A DNA stretch of 64,000 bases. Origin: Microbacterium sp. Root166. GTDB taxonomy: Bacteria > Actinomycetota > Actinomycetes > Actinomycetales > Microbacteriaceae. A program made the position numbers and the translations under genes. The stretch spans positions 1,255,241 to 1,319,240 of the forward strand of contig NZ_LMGL01000001.1 in the NCBI RefSeq assembly GCF_001427145.1, read 5' to 3'. Below are positions 38,213 through 46,480 of this stretch, piece by piece. Each line of letters opens with the position of its first letter. Within the stretch, counting starts at the first letter, position 1. The notes under the pieces are model-generated. The model had not been told where the DNA came from. It did not search any database and saw nothing but the letters and a program-made list of their open reading frames with translations.

Positions 38213-38540
38213 CCGACCCGGTAACGAATGCGCGGTCTCCCGCGTCGACGAGTCGACTAGGTCGTCGTTCCTTCAGGCGTGGCGACCTACTCCCAGGGAT
38301 CAAATCCTTGCGGCGCAGGCAGATGCGTCGAACGACGTGCAGCATCCGCAATCCCGCGGAAGAAACCGGCGAAAGAAGCAGCGCGCCTCTGCGTAGCCTC
38401 GAAAGGTCGAGATCCGCCTGTCCGGAACCTGCTCGAAGGCCGATCCCTAGCCCGGCACTCGCCGCCAGATCGTTCGCACTCCCCTTCGACTCAGCCCAGG
38501 TCGTCGCGTGTACGCCGACCTGGGCTGGCTCAGGGGGTCT
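38213..38540. other. Gene-free interval holding a third island-junction core
   Basis: The 328 bases between the LacI gene and the minus-strand binding protein have no supported gene. CCTCTGCGTAGCCTCGAAAGG at 38386-38406 matches 19 of 21 positions of the sequence at 43329-43349 that leads into the tRNA remnant, including CTCGAAA (38398-38404). It may mark the joint of two successive insertions. Confidence 0.55.
38493..38526 (-). terminator. Terminator of the minus-strand binding protein
   Basis: AGCCCAGGTCG (38493-38503) and CGACCTGGGCT (38516-38526) form a perfect 11-base stem just beyond the stop at 38541. Confidence 0.7.
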
Positions 38541-39800
38541 CTAGCGGTCCCAGGCTGCGTCCATGTCCGCAAGGACCTGTTCGGGAGCGACCTGCCCAGT
38601 CAGCAGACCTTGCACTCCGGTCGCGAGCGCGTCGAAGACCGCGGAGTTCGGCCACGTGGCGTTCGGCACCGTGGTGAAGGCGCCGTTCTTGAGAATGTTG
38701 GCCACTGGTGCATAGACGGTCTGCGACAGGTCCATGTCCTCGTAACCGACCGCTGGGAGGGCGTTGCTGAGTTCAGCGAACATTTCGGCTTGGGCAGGTT
38801 CAGCGACCCACTTGACGAACGCCTGTGCGGCCGCGTCATTACTGGCTGCCGCTGGCACCGATAGTGCGTATGAACTGCTTACCAGACCGAACGGATCCCC
38901 CGATTCGGTGGGGAACGGCTCGATAAGCCAGTTCGCGTCGGGGGCAGAAGTGAGCAGCTCGCCGATGGAGTTTCCCGGGATGAACGCGCCAAGCGCGATC
39001 TGCTGCTGCAGGTTGTTGGTGATGACGTCGAAACCTGCGCCCTCAGCTCCCTCTTGGAAGCATCCGCCGTCGTGGAGTGCGATGACGGTGTCAAGGGTTT
39101 CGCGCCAACCGTCGCTGTCGGAGAAGGTGACATCGCCGGCCTCACGCTGCGCATTCCAATCCGGCTCGTCTGCGTAGACAGCGCTCGCGGCGACAGTCAT
39201 GGCAGCCAATCCCGTGTTGGGAGGCGCCGCGCCCGCGAGGACGATGAAGGACATGCCCATTTCGGACAGGTCTCCGCACTTGGCGATGAAGTCCTTCAGC
39301 GTCGTCGGGAACGGATCGACCCCGAGTGGCTGTAAGCCCGCCCCCGCCACCACGAGTCCGCTCACCGTGATGCCCATCGGAACGCCGTAGATATCGCCGT
39401 CGACCTCGAACAACGGCTCGCTGCCCGGCGCGACAAGGTCCCGCGCGGAGGCGTCGATGGGAGCAAGGAGGTCAGCCTCGACGAGAGGCACGATGCTGTT
39501 CTGCTCGCCCGAGCCGGCGGCAGTGAGCATCACATCCGGGGCGTTGCCCCCTCGCAGCTGTGTGAGGACCGTCTCGGCGTAGCTGTCATTGGGCAAAGCG
39601 TTGAGCTCAATGGTGACGTCCGGGTTCTCCTGCATATAGGCCTTCGCCAGTTCCTCGTAGGGGCTGACGCCCGAGTTGGCGACCGCGTAAGTGAACGCGA
39701 AGTTCTTGCTGTCCGCGGACGCGCCGCAACCTGCCAATGCAAGCCCGGCAAGGACGGGCACGGTAAGCGCCGCGACTGCGCGCGGCGAGTGGAGAGTCAT
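38541..39800 (-). CDS. Orphan extracellular solute-binding lipoprotein
   Basis: A 419-residue family-1 binding protein with a signal and lipobox LALAGC. It is clearly paralogous to the binding protein at 58942: both share the opening FxFTxAxxN, a central GAAPPNxGL block, PDWNxQRxAGD, GGCFQxGAEGxGFDxITN and the ending GVQGLLTGQ...VLxDMDxAW. No permease lies beside it. It may deliver sugar to the 60.3 kb permeases or to an importer elsewhere. Confidence 0.9.
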   Translation of the reverse strand: MTLHSPRAVAALTVPVLAGLALAGCGASADSKNFAFTYAVANSGVSPYEELAKAYMQENPDVTIELNALPNDSYAETVLTQLRGGNAPDVMLTAAGSGEQNSIVPLVEADLLAPIDASARDLVAPGSEPLFEVDGDIYGVPMGITVSGLVVAGAGLQPLGVDPFPTTLKDFIAKCGDLSEMGMSFIVLAGAAPPNTGLAAMTVAASAVYADEPDWNAQREAGDVTFSDSDGWRETLDTVIALHDGGCFQEGAEGAGFDVITNNLQQQIALGAFIPGNSIGELLTSAPDANWLIEPFPTESGDPFGLVSSSYALSVPAAASNDAAAQAFVKWVAEPAQAEMFAELSNALPAVGYEDMDLSQTVYAPVANILKNGAFTTVPNATWPNSAVFDALATGVQGLLTGQVAPEQVLADMDAAWDR

Positions 39801-40008
39801 GTGCTGTTGCCTCCTCAGACATCGTTGTCGTCGACCCTCGGTGGGATCGCAAATCAGAGCTTGTCATGGTAATGCGCGCCGCGCACATTAGTAAGGTCTA
39901 TACAGTGCATTGATCGAGTTGCGGGCCGAGCCCTTCAGGTGCACTGAGGTCCGCAGGTGCAGCCGTAGAATTCGGTCGAGACCGATTACCCTAGCGATTG
40001 AGTACACC
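39801..40008. promoter_or_regulatory. Divergent promoter region, binding protein / ROK
   Basis: It contains an imperfect palindrome around 39881-39899 (AATGCGCGC facing GCGCACATT) and TATACA at 39899-39904, a possible -10 for the ROK gene without a convincing -35. The palindrome is a candidate ROK or LacI site. Confidence 0.4.
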
Positions 40009-41289
40009 ATGGAGCCCGCCGAGGAACCCTCGCGAGGCGTGGCCGGGGTTCCCGCGGACTTCGACTCCATGCCGACAGCTGTTCTGCTGGACCTTGTGCG
40101 CTCGGGCCGTGCCACAACGCGCCCCGAACTGGTGAATGCCAGCGGTGCGGGTAGGAAAGCCGTCGCCGAGCGAGTCGCTCACCTCGTGGACGTTGGCCTG
40201 CTAGAGGATACGGGTCTGGTTCCTTCCAGCGGCGGGCGACCCGTCCGCACGCTCGCCGTGAATCCGGGTGCTGGGCATGTGGTCGCCGCCATTGTCGGAT
40301 CCACCGAGATCACGCTGGCGCGGACGGATCTCACGGGTCGGGTTATCGCTTCCGCGCACTGCTCGTGGCAGGTTGAGCGAGGTCCGCAAGAAACGATGCA
40401 GCGAGTCGCTGCGCTGCTCGATGAGACCTCGATACCCGTACGCGGCAGGGCGCCCTGGGCCATTGCCCTGGGATTGCCGGGCCCGGTCGAATTCTCGACC
40501 ACGCGGCTCAGTGCTCCAGCGATCATGCCCGGCTGGGATGGGTTCAGTCCCAGAGCGTGGCTTCGCGAGCGTTACGACGCACCCGTGTGGGCCGACAACC
40601 ACGTGCACGTGATGGCTCTCGGCGAATGGCACGAGCAACCGCAGCCACGACGCGACCTCCTCTTCATCGAGGTGGGCGTGGACGTGGGCGCCGGCCTCGT
40701 AGTCGACGGCCACGTTCTCCGAGGTGAGCGCGGCGGCGCTGGGGCCATCGGGCACATTCGAGTTTCGGCCGACGAGACGCGATGTCGCTGCGGAAAGACC
40801 GGCTGCCTCGAGGTCACGGCCGGCGGATGGGCGATACTGCTCAAAGCGGCGGAACGGGCCGCTGAGAGCCCGACCTTATCGCGCATGCTTCGGACTGGGC
40901 CGCTCACCCTAGAAGACATCGGCGTCGCGGCGAGGGAGGGCGATCCGGTCGTCGAGGAACTACTGCAGCGCGCCGCGGATGATGTCAGCGCGGTGGCCTC
41001 CAGCCTCGTCACCTTCATCAACCCCGGCGAGGTCGTGCTCGGCGGCGGCGTCCTCAATGCGGGCCCTCGATTCTTGAAGACCATGGACGCCGCCATCAAG
41101 GCGAACGGGCCCGAGTTGGTCACGGAGCGGCTCGTCGTGCGTCCCTCGTCTCTCAGCGACGGCTACGGCATCATTGGAGCCGCCCGGCTGGCCCTAGATT
41201 CCATCCTTACCCCGCCATCGCTGGCTCGATGGTTGCCGAGCCGGACGCCGCTCGCACATGGCGCCGAGCTGCAGCGCATCGTGCGTTAG
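40009..41289 (+). CDS. ROK-family transcriptional regulator
   Basis: A 426-residue ROK protein. An N-terminal winged helix (LLDLVRSGRATTRPELVNASGAGRKAVAERVAHLVDVGLLE) precedes the actin-like sugar-kinase fold with the ROK zinc motif, here GHIRVSADETRCRCGKTGCLEV (H, then CxCGxxGC), and FINPGEVVLGGG. The kinase ATP loop is poorly conserved, so it is a regulator rather than a kinase. ATG 40009 is the likely start without a strong ribosome site. It lies between the binding protein and the GH3 gene. Confidence 0.88.
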   Translation: MEPAEEPSRGVAGVPADFDSMPTAVLLDLVRSGRATTRPELVNASGAGRKAVAERVAHLVDVGLLEDTGLVPSSGGRPVRTLAVNPGAGHVVAAIVGSTEITLARTDLTGRVIASAHCSWQVERGPQETMQRVAALLDETSIPVRGRAPWAIALGLPGPVEFSTTRLSAPAIMPGWDGFSPRAWLRERYDAPVWADNHVHVMALGEWHEQPQPRRDLLFIEVGVDVGAGLVVDGHVLRGERGGAGAIGHIRVSADETRCRCGKTGCLEVTAGGWAILLKAAERAAESPTLSRMLRTGPLTLEDIGVAAREGDPVVEELLQRAADDVSAVASSLVTFINPGEVVLGGGVLNAGPRFLKTMDAAIKANGPELVTERLVVRPSSLSDGYGIIGAARLALDSILTPPSLARWLPSRTPLAHGAELQRIVR

Positions 41290-41372
41290 CAACTTAGGTG
41301 CTTAGCGAACCTTAGCGGTGCTATGGTAGCGGCTGTCGATCGCGTCTCGTTGCGGCGACAGATGGGAAGACC

Positions 41373-43214
41373 ATGGCGCTGGCTCATTCGGAAAGCAGCG
41401 ACGGTACTCGCTACCGCGATTTGAACGGCAATGGCGTTATGGATCCGTACGAGGATCCCCGACTGAGCTCGGACGACCGAGCCGATGATCTGCTTGGCAG
41501 GCTTTCCCTGGAGGAGAAGGCCGGCCTGGTCTTCCAGACCGTCATCCACGTCGGCGCCCCTGGGGATCACGATGACCCCGGGCATGTGGGGACTGGAACT
41601 GCCCGAGAACTGGTCCTCGGCAAGCGGATGAATCACTTCAATGTGACCCGGCTGCCGTCCGCCCGGCAAACGGCACTCTGGGTGAACGCGCTGCAGGAAC
41701 TCGCTGAGGGGACGCCGCACGGCATCCCGGTCACCCTCGCTTCGGACCCGCGTCACGGCTTCTCCCACAATGAGGGGATGGTTCAGCCGGCGGGTCACTT
41801 GTCGCAGTGGCCGGAAACACTCGGGTTGGCTGCCATCGGTGAGGTTGATCTGTTCGAGCGGTTCGCAGACGTCGCTCGGCGGGAGTACCGCGCGCTGGGC
41901 ATCACCTCAGCGATCCACCCGCAGATCGACCTGGCGACCGACCCGCGCTGGGCGCGGCAGTTGCAGACTTTCGGTCAGGATCCGGCCCAGGTCAGCGCGT
42001 TCGTGGCGGCCTACCTTCGCGGCTTCCAAGGTCAAGACCTCTCCACCGGTGTGGCGTGCATCGCGAAGCACTTCCCCGGCGGCGGCGCACAAAAGGATGG
42101 CGAGGACCCGCACTTCCCGTACGGACGAGAGCAGGTCTACCCCGGCGGCCGATTCGACGAACATCTCGCCCCCTTCCGCGCAGCAATTTTCGCCGGCGTC
42201 GCCGCCGTCATGCCCTACTACGGCATGCCCGTCGGACTCACCGTTGATGGTGAACTGATCGACGAGGTTGGATTCGCGTTCAACCGCGCCATCATCACCG
42301 ACCTGCTCCGGAGCCGCCTTCACTTCGATGGGGTCGTCGTCTCGGATTGGGCGATCATCAGCGACATCGAGGTGGCAGGAAAGCCGTGGCCCGCGAAGGC
42401 CTGGGGGGTCGAGCATCTCAGCATCCCGGAGCGCGTGACCCTAGCTCTCCAGTCCGGCGTCGACCAGATCGGCGGAGAAACCCTGACCGAAGTCGTCGTT
42501 GACCTGGTTCAGAACGGCACAATCGAGGAGGAGCACCTCAACCAGTCCGTTCGACGTATCCTCCTGGTGAAATTCCGACTCGGACTGTTCGATAATCCGT
42601 ACGTCGAACCCGACACCGCGGACGCGGCCGTCGGAACCGTTGAGTATCGCCAAGAAGGCCACAACGCGCAGGCCCGGTCGATCACGATTCTCAAGAACGA
42701 GGGGATACTGCCTCTCCCTGAAGGAACCCGGCTCTACTGCGAGGGCATGAACGTTGACGACGTCAGACAGTATGGGGTCGAAGTCGTGGACAAGCCCGAG
42801 GATGCTGACGTCGCCGTCGTCCGACTCGCTGCGCCTTACGAACCGCGGGACATGTACTTTCTAGAAGCAGCAACTCACCAGGGCAGCCTCGACTTCGATC
42901 CAGAGGTGATCGCGCATCTCGCGGACCTGGCATCCCGTACCGCCGTTATCGCCGACATCCATCTCGAACGCGCGGCGATATTGACCCCGATAGCTCCGTC
43001 CACCAGCGCCCTCGTGGGCAACTACGGGGCGTCGGACCGCGCCCTCCTGGACGCCCTGTTCGGCCGCATTCAAGCCCAGGGAACGCTCCCCATGGAGCTA
43101 CCCAGCTCCATGACCGAAGTCCTCGCGAGCTACCCCGATGTACCGTCGGACACCGGCAACCCGCTCTTCCCCGTCGGGCACAGTGTCCCGTACGCCACCG
43201 TGATGAGGACCTGA
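41373..43214 (+). CDS. GH3 family glycoside hydrolase
   Basis: A 613-residue GH3 enzyme, usually an exo-beta-glucosidase or xylosidase. The first domain shows DPRHGFS, the KHFPGGG block and the nucleophile Asp325 in VVSDWA; the second domain follows from about 400 (RSITILKNEGILPLP). The N-terminus contains DLNGNGVMDPYEDP, a calcium-binding EF-hand-like loop often seen in this subgroup. No signal peptide is present, so it acts inside the cell. Two CTTAGCG words (41301-41307, 41311-41317) precede the start. Confidence 0.9.
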   Translation: MALAHSESSDGTRYRDLNGNGVMDPYEDPRLSSDDRADDLLGRLSLEEKAGLVFQTVIHVGAPGDHDDPGHVGTGTARELVLGKRMNHFNVTRLPSARQTALWVNALQELAEGTPHGIPVTLASDPRHGFSHNEGMVQPAGHLSQWPETLGLAAIGEVDLFERFADVARREYRALGITSAIHPQIDLATDPRWARQLQTFGQDPAQVSAFVAAYLRGFQGQDLSTGVACIAKHFPGGGAQKDGEDPHFPYGREQVYPGGRFDEHLAPFRAAIFAGVAAVMPYYGMPVGLTVDGELIDEVGFAFNRAIITDLLRSRLHFDGVVVSDWAIISDIEVAGKPWPAKAWGVEHLSIPERVTLALQSGVDQIGGETLTEVVVDLVQNGTIEEEHLNQSVRRILLVKFRLGLFDNPYVEPDTADAAVGTVEYRQEGHNAQARSITILKNEGILPLPEGTRLYCEGMNVDDVRQYGVEVVDKPEDADVAVVRLAAPYEPRDMYFLEAATHQGSLDFDPEVIAHLADLASRTAVIADIHLERAAILTPIAPSTSALVGNYGASDRALLDALFGRIQAQGTLPMELPSSMTEVLASYPDVPSDTGNPLFPVGHSVPYATVMRT

Positions 43215-43226
43215 CGCGGTCGCTCC

Positions 43227-43304
43227 GTCGTGATCTGTCCGGACCTGCCCCGCATCCATGGGCTCCTGGACGCCGGGCTCCGGGTGCCGGGCGACGTCAC
43301 GATC
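43227..43304 (+). pseudogene. LacI-family C-terminal fragment
   Basis: In the same frame as the GH3 gene, beginning a few codons after its stop, the sequence reads VVICPDLPRIHGLLDAGLRV followed by PGDVTI, matching the effector-domain block of LacI proteins (CxNDxxAxGxLxxLxxAGLRVPxDVSI). Similarity ends before the expected VGFDD, where the island junction core begins. It is a remnant cut by recombination and has no start. Confidence 0.65.
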
Positions 43305-43340
43305 CGCGGAACGACGCGGAAAGTCAACCTCTGCGCAGCC

Positions 43341-43386
43341 TCGAAATGTGATCCGAGAGGGGTTCGAATCCCATCGTCGCCGCCAG
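43341..43386 (+). pseudogene. tRNA-Ser 3' fragment (right attachment remnant)
   Basis: From the anticodon loop CTCGAAA (43341-43347) through GGTTCGAATCCC to CGTCGCC-G-CCA (ending 43386), this resembles the 3' half of the tRNA-Ser at 26145. The variable arm is lost and the T stem has a mismatch, so it cannot fold as a tRNA. It marks the right end of the island. Confidence 0.8.
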
Positions 43387-43418
43387 AAAACCCCTGATTC
43401 GTCAGGGGTTTTCTGGCG
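43383..43418. terminator. Terminator following the tRNA remnant
   Basis: A perfect 16-base stem, 43383-43398 with 43403-43418, loop TTCG, overlapping the remnant CCA. It parallels the tRNA-Ser terminator at 26237 and can serve either strand, including pobA on the minus strand. Confidence 0.85.
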
Positions 43419-43518
43419 CGGACGCCTGGTGGGAAAGAAATGGGAAGAACCGTTCGCGGATCACGTCCAGGATTGCTGTCGCGCCCGCGACTGCTCACGT
43501 TGGGTATCTGTCGCATCG

Positions 43519-44700
43519 TCACTCCGGGAGCGGCCACCCTGTGTACGCCTCGGCGAGGAAGGTGCGACCGGCGTCGGATTCGACCACCGAGCGCAGCTCG
43601 CCCAGCTGACGACGCCGGTCGAAATCAGTGGCTCCGGGAGCGACGTGGAGCATGCTCGTCATCCACCACGAGAAGTGCTGGGCCTTCCAGATGCGGTGCG
43701 AGGCGGACTCGGCGAAGCCGTCGATGAGGCGCTCGTCGCCGTCGAGCAGGAGGGCGCGCAGCGCGCGGTCGAGAAGCACGACATCGGCGACGGCGAGGTT
43801 CATGCCCTTCGCGCCGGTGGGCGGCACGGTGTGCGCGGCGTCGCCGACGAGCACCGCGCGTCCGCGCCGCAGTTCGCGGGCGACGAAGCTGCGGAAGCGC
43901 AGCACGTCGCGCTGGAAGATGGGGCCCTCGGTGAGCGCCGTGCCGGGGACGCGGGCCTGGAGGGTGTCCCAGATCTGGGCCTCCGAGAGTGCATTCGGGT
44001 CGGCATCCGGTTCGCACTGGAAGTACATGCGCTGCACCGTGGCGCTGCGCTGGCTGATCAGGGCGAAGCCGTCGGGCGCGTTGCTGTAGATGAGCTCGTG
44101 CGCGCTGGGCGGCGCCTCGCACAGGATGCCGAACCAGGCGAACGGGTACTCGCGGAAGTAGCCGCCCGCAGAAGCGCCGCTCACCGCGCCGCGCACCACG
44201 CTGCGGGATCCGTCCGCGCCGACCACGAACTCGGCCTCGATGCGGAGGTCCTCTTCTTCGGCGGTGGTGGCGATCACCGTGGGGCGGTCGCCGTCGATCC
44301 CTTCCATCCCGACCGCCGTCGTGCCGAAACGCAGGTCCTGTCCCGCCGCGATGCGCGCCGCGATGAGGTCCTTGAGCGCTTCGTGCTGCGGGTACAGCCA
44401 TACACTCCGGCCGACGAGACCTGGGAAGTCGATGCGGTGGCCGTGGCCGTCGAAGCGGAGCTCGATTCCGTCGTGCCGGCTGCCGTCCGTGAGCACGCGC
44501 GTCGAGGCGCCGGTCCTGGTCAGCACGTCGACCGTTCCCTGCTCGAGGATGCCGGCACGGATCGTGCTCTCGATCTCGGCGCGGGAGCGCTGGTCGATCA
44601 CGACTGAGTCGATGCCGGCGTCCGCGAGGAGGTGCGAGAGCAACAGGCCGGCGGGTCCGGCGCCGACGATGGCGACGCGGGTGCGGACAGTGGTGGTCAT
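43519..44700 (-). CDS. pobA: 4-hydroxybenzoate 3-monooxygenase
   Basis: A 393-residue flavoprotein converting 4-hydroxybenzoate to protocatechuate with NAD(P)H and O2. It shows the FAD loop GAGPAG near residue 14, the RSRAEIESTIRAGILEQGTV block of PobA, GADGSRS and the second FAD motif VLVGDAAHTVPPTGAKGMNLAVAD. ATG 44700 has AAGGAGA upstream on the minus strand. It supplies the pca operon on the other side of the IclR gene. A candidate operator lies at 44762. Confidence 0.93.
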   Translation of the reverse strand: MTTTVRTRVAIVGAGPAGLLLSHLLADAGIDSVVIDQRSRAEIESTIRAGILEQGTVDVLTRTGASTRVLTDGSRHDGIELRFDGHGHRIDFPGLVGRSVWLYPQHEALKDLIAARIAAGQDLRFGTTAVGMEGIDGDRPTVIATTAEEEDLRIEAEFVVGADGSRSVVRGAVSGASAGGYFREYPFAWFGILCEAPPSAHELIYSNAPDGFALISQRSATVQRMYFQCEPDADPNALSEAQIWDTLQARVPGTALTEGPIFQRDVLRFRSFVARELRRGRAVLVGDAAHTVPPTGAKGMNLAVADVVLLDRALRALLLDGDERLIDGFAESASHRIWKAQHFSWWMTSMLHVAPGATDFDRRRQLGELRSVVESDAGRTFLAEAYTGWPLPE

Positions 44701-44761
44701 GGCGTCTCCTTCGACGGGGCGGGACCATTGTCCTGTCGCGGTTCGCGCCGTTGACGGCCAC

Positions 44762-44781
44762 TTCTCATTCAACGGGATTCC
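44762..44781 (-). promoter_or_regulatory. Candidate IclR operator before pobA
   Basis: On the minus strand GGAATCCCGTTGAATGAGAA matches the pcaH palindrome at 45565 in about 15 of 20 positions. It lies between the IclR stop and the pobA start, suggesting pobA has its own IclR-controlled promoter. Confidence 0.6.
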
Positions 44782-44784
44782 GCG

Positions 44785-45537
44785 TCAGCGGCGGAAGCCC
44801 AGGGCCCCCTCGATGCCGCGCGCGGCGGCGTGGAGCTCCGCGAGAGCCGGAGGCACCGGGTCATCGCGCCGCAGCACGCTCGACAGCGCCGCGATCACGG
44901 CGCCGGTCTCATCTCTCACGGGCACGGCGACGCCGGTGGACACCGCCTCGATGTAGCCGGGGGCGATCGAGTGCCCGAGGGAGCGCACCTCGGCGAGCTT
45001 GCGGCGCAGGGCCGCGGCATCCGTGATCGTCTCCACGGTGAGGGGGAGGAGAGGGCCGTGCAGGATGCGCTCCTGCAGGTCGTGCTCCCCATAGGCGAGC
45101 AGTACGAGCCCCGAGGACGAGGCGTGCAGAGGAAGCCTCCCGGCGACGCGCGTCACGTTCGACCCGGAGTGGGGGCCGCTCAGGCGCTCGAGGAAGAGCG
45201 CCTCGTCCTGCTCGAGGATCGCCAGCTGGGTGTGCTCGCGCACCCGGGCCTGCACCTGCTCCATGTACGGCAATGCCACCTGTCGCAGCCGGAGCGCCTG
45301 GGATGATCGGGTCGCGAGCTCCCACAAGCGCATTCCGACGCGGATGCGGCGCTCCTCGTCGCGCTCGAGCAGCCCCGCGTCCACCAACTCGCCGACGATT
45401 CGGTGCGCCGTGGACGGCGGCAGTCCCGCACGCCGCCCGATCTCGGCCGCGGTCTGCACGGTGCGTGTCGGGGTGAAGGTGTCGAGCACGCGCACGAGAC
45501 GGCCGGTGACGGAGTCGCCCGACGTGGAGTTCGCCAT
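44785..45537 (-). CDS. IclR-family regulator of the protocatechuate genes
   Basis: A 250-residue IclR protein: winged helix (TAAEIGRRAGLPPSTAHRIVGELVDAGLLERD) and a GAF-like effector domain (LPLHASSSGLVLLAYG, APGYIEAVSTGVAVPVRDETGAVIAALSS). In other bacteria PcaR, PcaU and PobR of this family control pca and pob genes, and its position between pobA and pcaH fits that role. ATG 45537 (MANSTSGDSV) is chosen; the frame is open further upstream across the operator. Confidence 0.88.
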   Translation of the reverse strand: MANSTSGDSVTGRLVRVLDTFTPTRTVQTAAEIGRRAGLPPSTAHRIVGELVDAGLLERDEERRIRVGMRLWELATRSSQALRLRQVALPYMEQVQARVREHTQLAILEQDEALFLERLSGPHSGSNVTRVAGRLPLHASSSGLVLLAYGEHDLQERILHGPLLPLTVETITDAAALRRKLAEVRSLGHSIAPGYIEAVSTGVAVPVRDETGAVIAALSSVLRRDDPVPPALAELHAAARGIEGALGFRR

Positions 45538-45564
45538 GGCCTCATGGTCGCACAGCGCGCATCC

Positions 45565-45585
45565 GATTCCCATTGGATGGGAATC
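45565..45585 (+). promoter_or_regulatory. IclR operator between regulator and pcaH
   Basis: GATTCCCAT (45565-45573) and ATGGGAATC (45577-45585) form a perfect 9-base palindrome with a TGG centre in the divergent IclR/pcaH promoter region. It is a candidate site for autoregulation and pca control. Confidence 0.75.
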
Positions 45586-45658
45586 ACCACCACGATCGGC
45601 CGACCGGAGCGCACGATGCTGTAAGACGTACCGCCCTCCTGTGTCGAAGGAGACACCC

Positions 45659-46480
45659 ATGACCGACCCTCTCGCGCCCACCGCCGAGGCGCCGGAGTCC
45701 CTGCTCGCTTCGCCCGACCAGGTCGACCAGCACACGATCACCCGGGAGATCGAAGACTTCCACGCGAGCTATGCCGAGCGCGAGCGCTCCGGCGAGGCGC
45801 TTCCCGCGACGATGCACGACTTCCCGCCGTACCGTTCAAGCCTGCTGCGCCACCCTACGAAGAACCCGAAGCTCGTCGACCCCGAGACGATCGAGCTGTG
45901 GTCGCCCGCCTTCGGACAGCGCGATGTCGCCGCGATCGAGTCCGACCTCACGATCCAGCACGCCGGCGAGCCCCTGGGGGAGCGGATGACCGTGCGCGGG
46001 CGCCTGCTGGACTCGTGGGGCAAGCCGATCCCGAACCAGCTCGTCGAGCTGTGGCAGGCCAACTCCGCGGGCCGTTACATCCACCAGCGCGACCAACATC
46101 CCGCGCCTCTCGATCCGAACTTCACCGGTGCCGGGCGCGCGATCACGAACGATCAGGGCGAGTACCTCTTCACGACGATCAAGCCCGGACCGTACCCGTG
46201 GAAGAACCACGTGAACGCCTGGCGCCCCGCCCACATCCACTTCTCGGTCTTCGGCAACGGCTTCACCCAGCGGCTCGTCACCCAGATGTACTTCCCCGGC
46301 GACCCGCTGTTCCCGCTGGACCCGATCTACAACACGATCTGGCGGCAGCGTGACCGCGACAGCCTCCTCGGCGTGTACGACCACGACCTCACCTCGCCCG
46401 AGTGGTCGACCGGCTACCGCTTCGACATTGTCGTCGACGGCCCGGATGCGACCTGGTTCGAACCGGAGGAAGAGCACTGA
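45659..46480 (+). CDS. pcaH: Protocatechuate 3,4-dioxygenase beta subunit
   Basis: A 273-residue iron-binding subunit of the intradiol dioxygenase that opens protocatechuate to 3-carboxy-cis,cis-muconate. The four Fe(III) ligands are in place: Tyr140 (SAGRYIHQ), Tyr179 (GPYPWKNH), His192 and His194 (RPAHIHFSV). ATG 45659 has AAGGAGA. It is the first gene of the operon, and its stop overlaps the pcaG start. Confidence 0.95.
   Translation: MTDPLAPTAEAPESLLASPDQVDQHTITREIEDFHASYAERERSGEALPATMHDFPPYRSSLLRHPTKNPKLVDPETIELWSPAFGQRDVAAIESDLTIQHAGEPLGERMTVRGRLLDSWGKPIPNQLVELWQANSAGRYIHQRDQHPAPLDPNFTGAGRAITNDQGEYLFTTIKPGPYPWKNHVNAWRPAHIHFSVFGNGFTQRLVTQMYFPGDPLFPLDPIYNTIWRQRDRDSLLGVYDHDLTSPEWSTGYRFDIVVDGPDATWFEPEEEH

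Larger units (their letters stand above)
26177..43347. mobile_element. Candidate genomic island in tRNA-Ser(CGA), no integrase seen
   Basis: Bounded on the left by the CTCGAAA anticodon loop of tRNA-Ser and on the right by a decayed tRNA 3' half with the same CTCGAAA. Similarity continues past the tRNA on both sides: a terminator, the GAAAGAAATGGGAA block (26284-26297; 43434-43447), and a stretch ending in GGGTATCTGT (26448-26457; 43503-43512). Contents are two carbohydrate modules. No integrase, excisionase or transfer gene is visible, so it is a cryptic or decayed element. The GGATGCC motif is depleted inside it. Confidence 0.7.

Noticed and set aside
40009-41289. Sugar kinase (glucokinase) call for the ROK protein
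   Set aside because: An N-terminal winged helix is present and the kinase ATP loop is weak, so a ROK repressor is the better call.
43258-44607. Plus-strand 449-codon frame running through the tRNA remnant and pobA
   Set aside because: Antisense to pobA and low-complexity; only its first part overlaps the junction.
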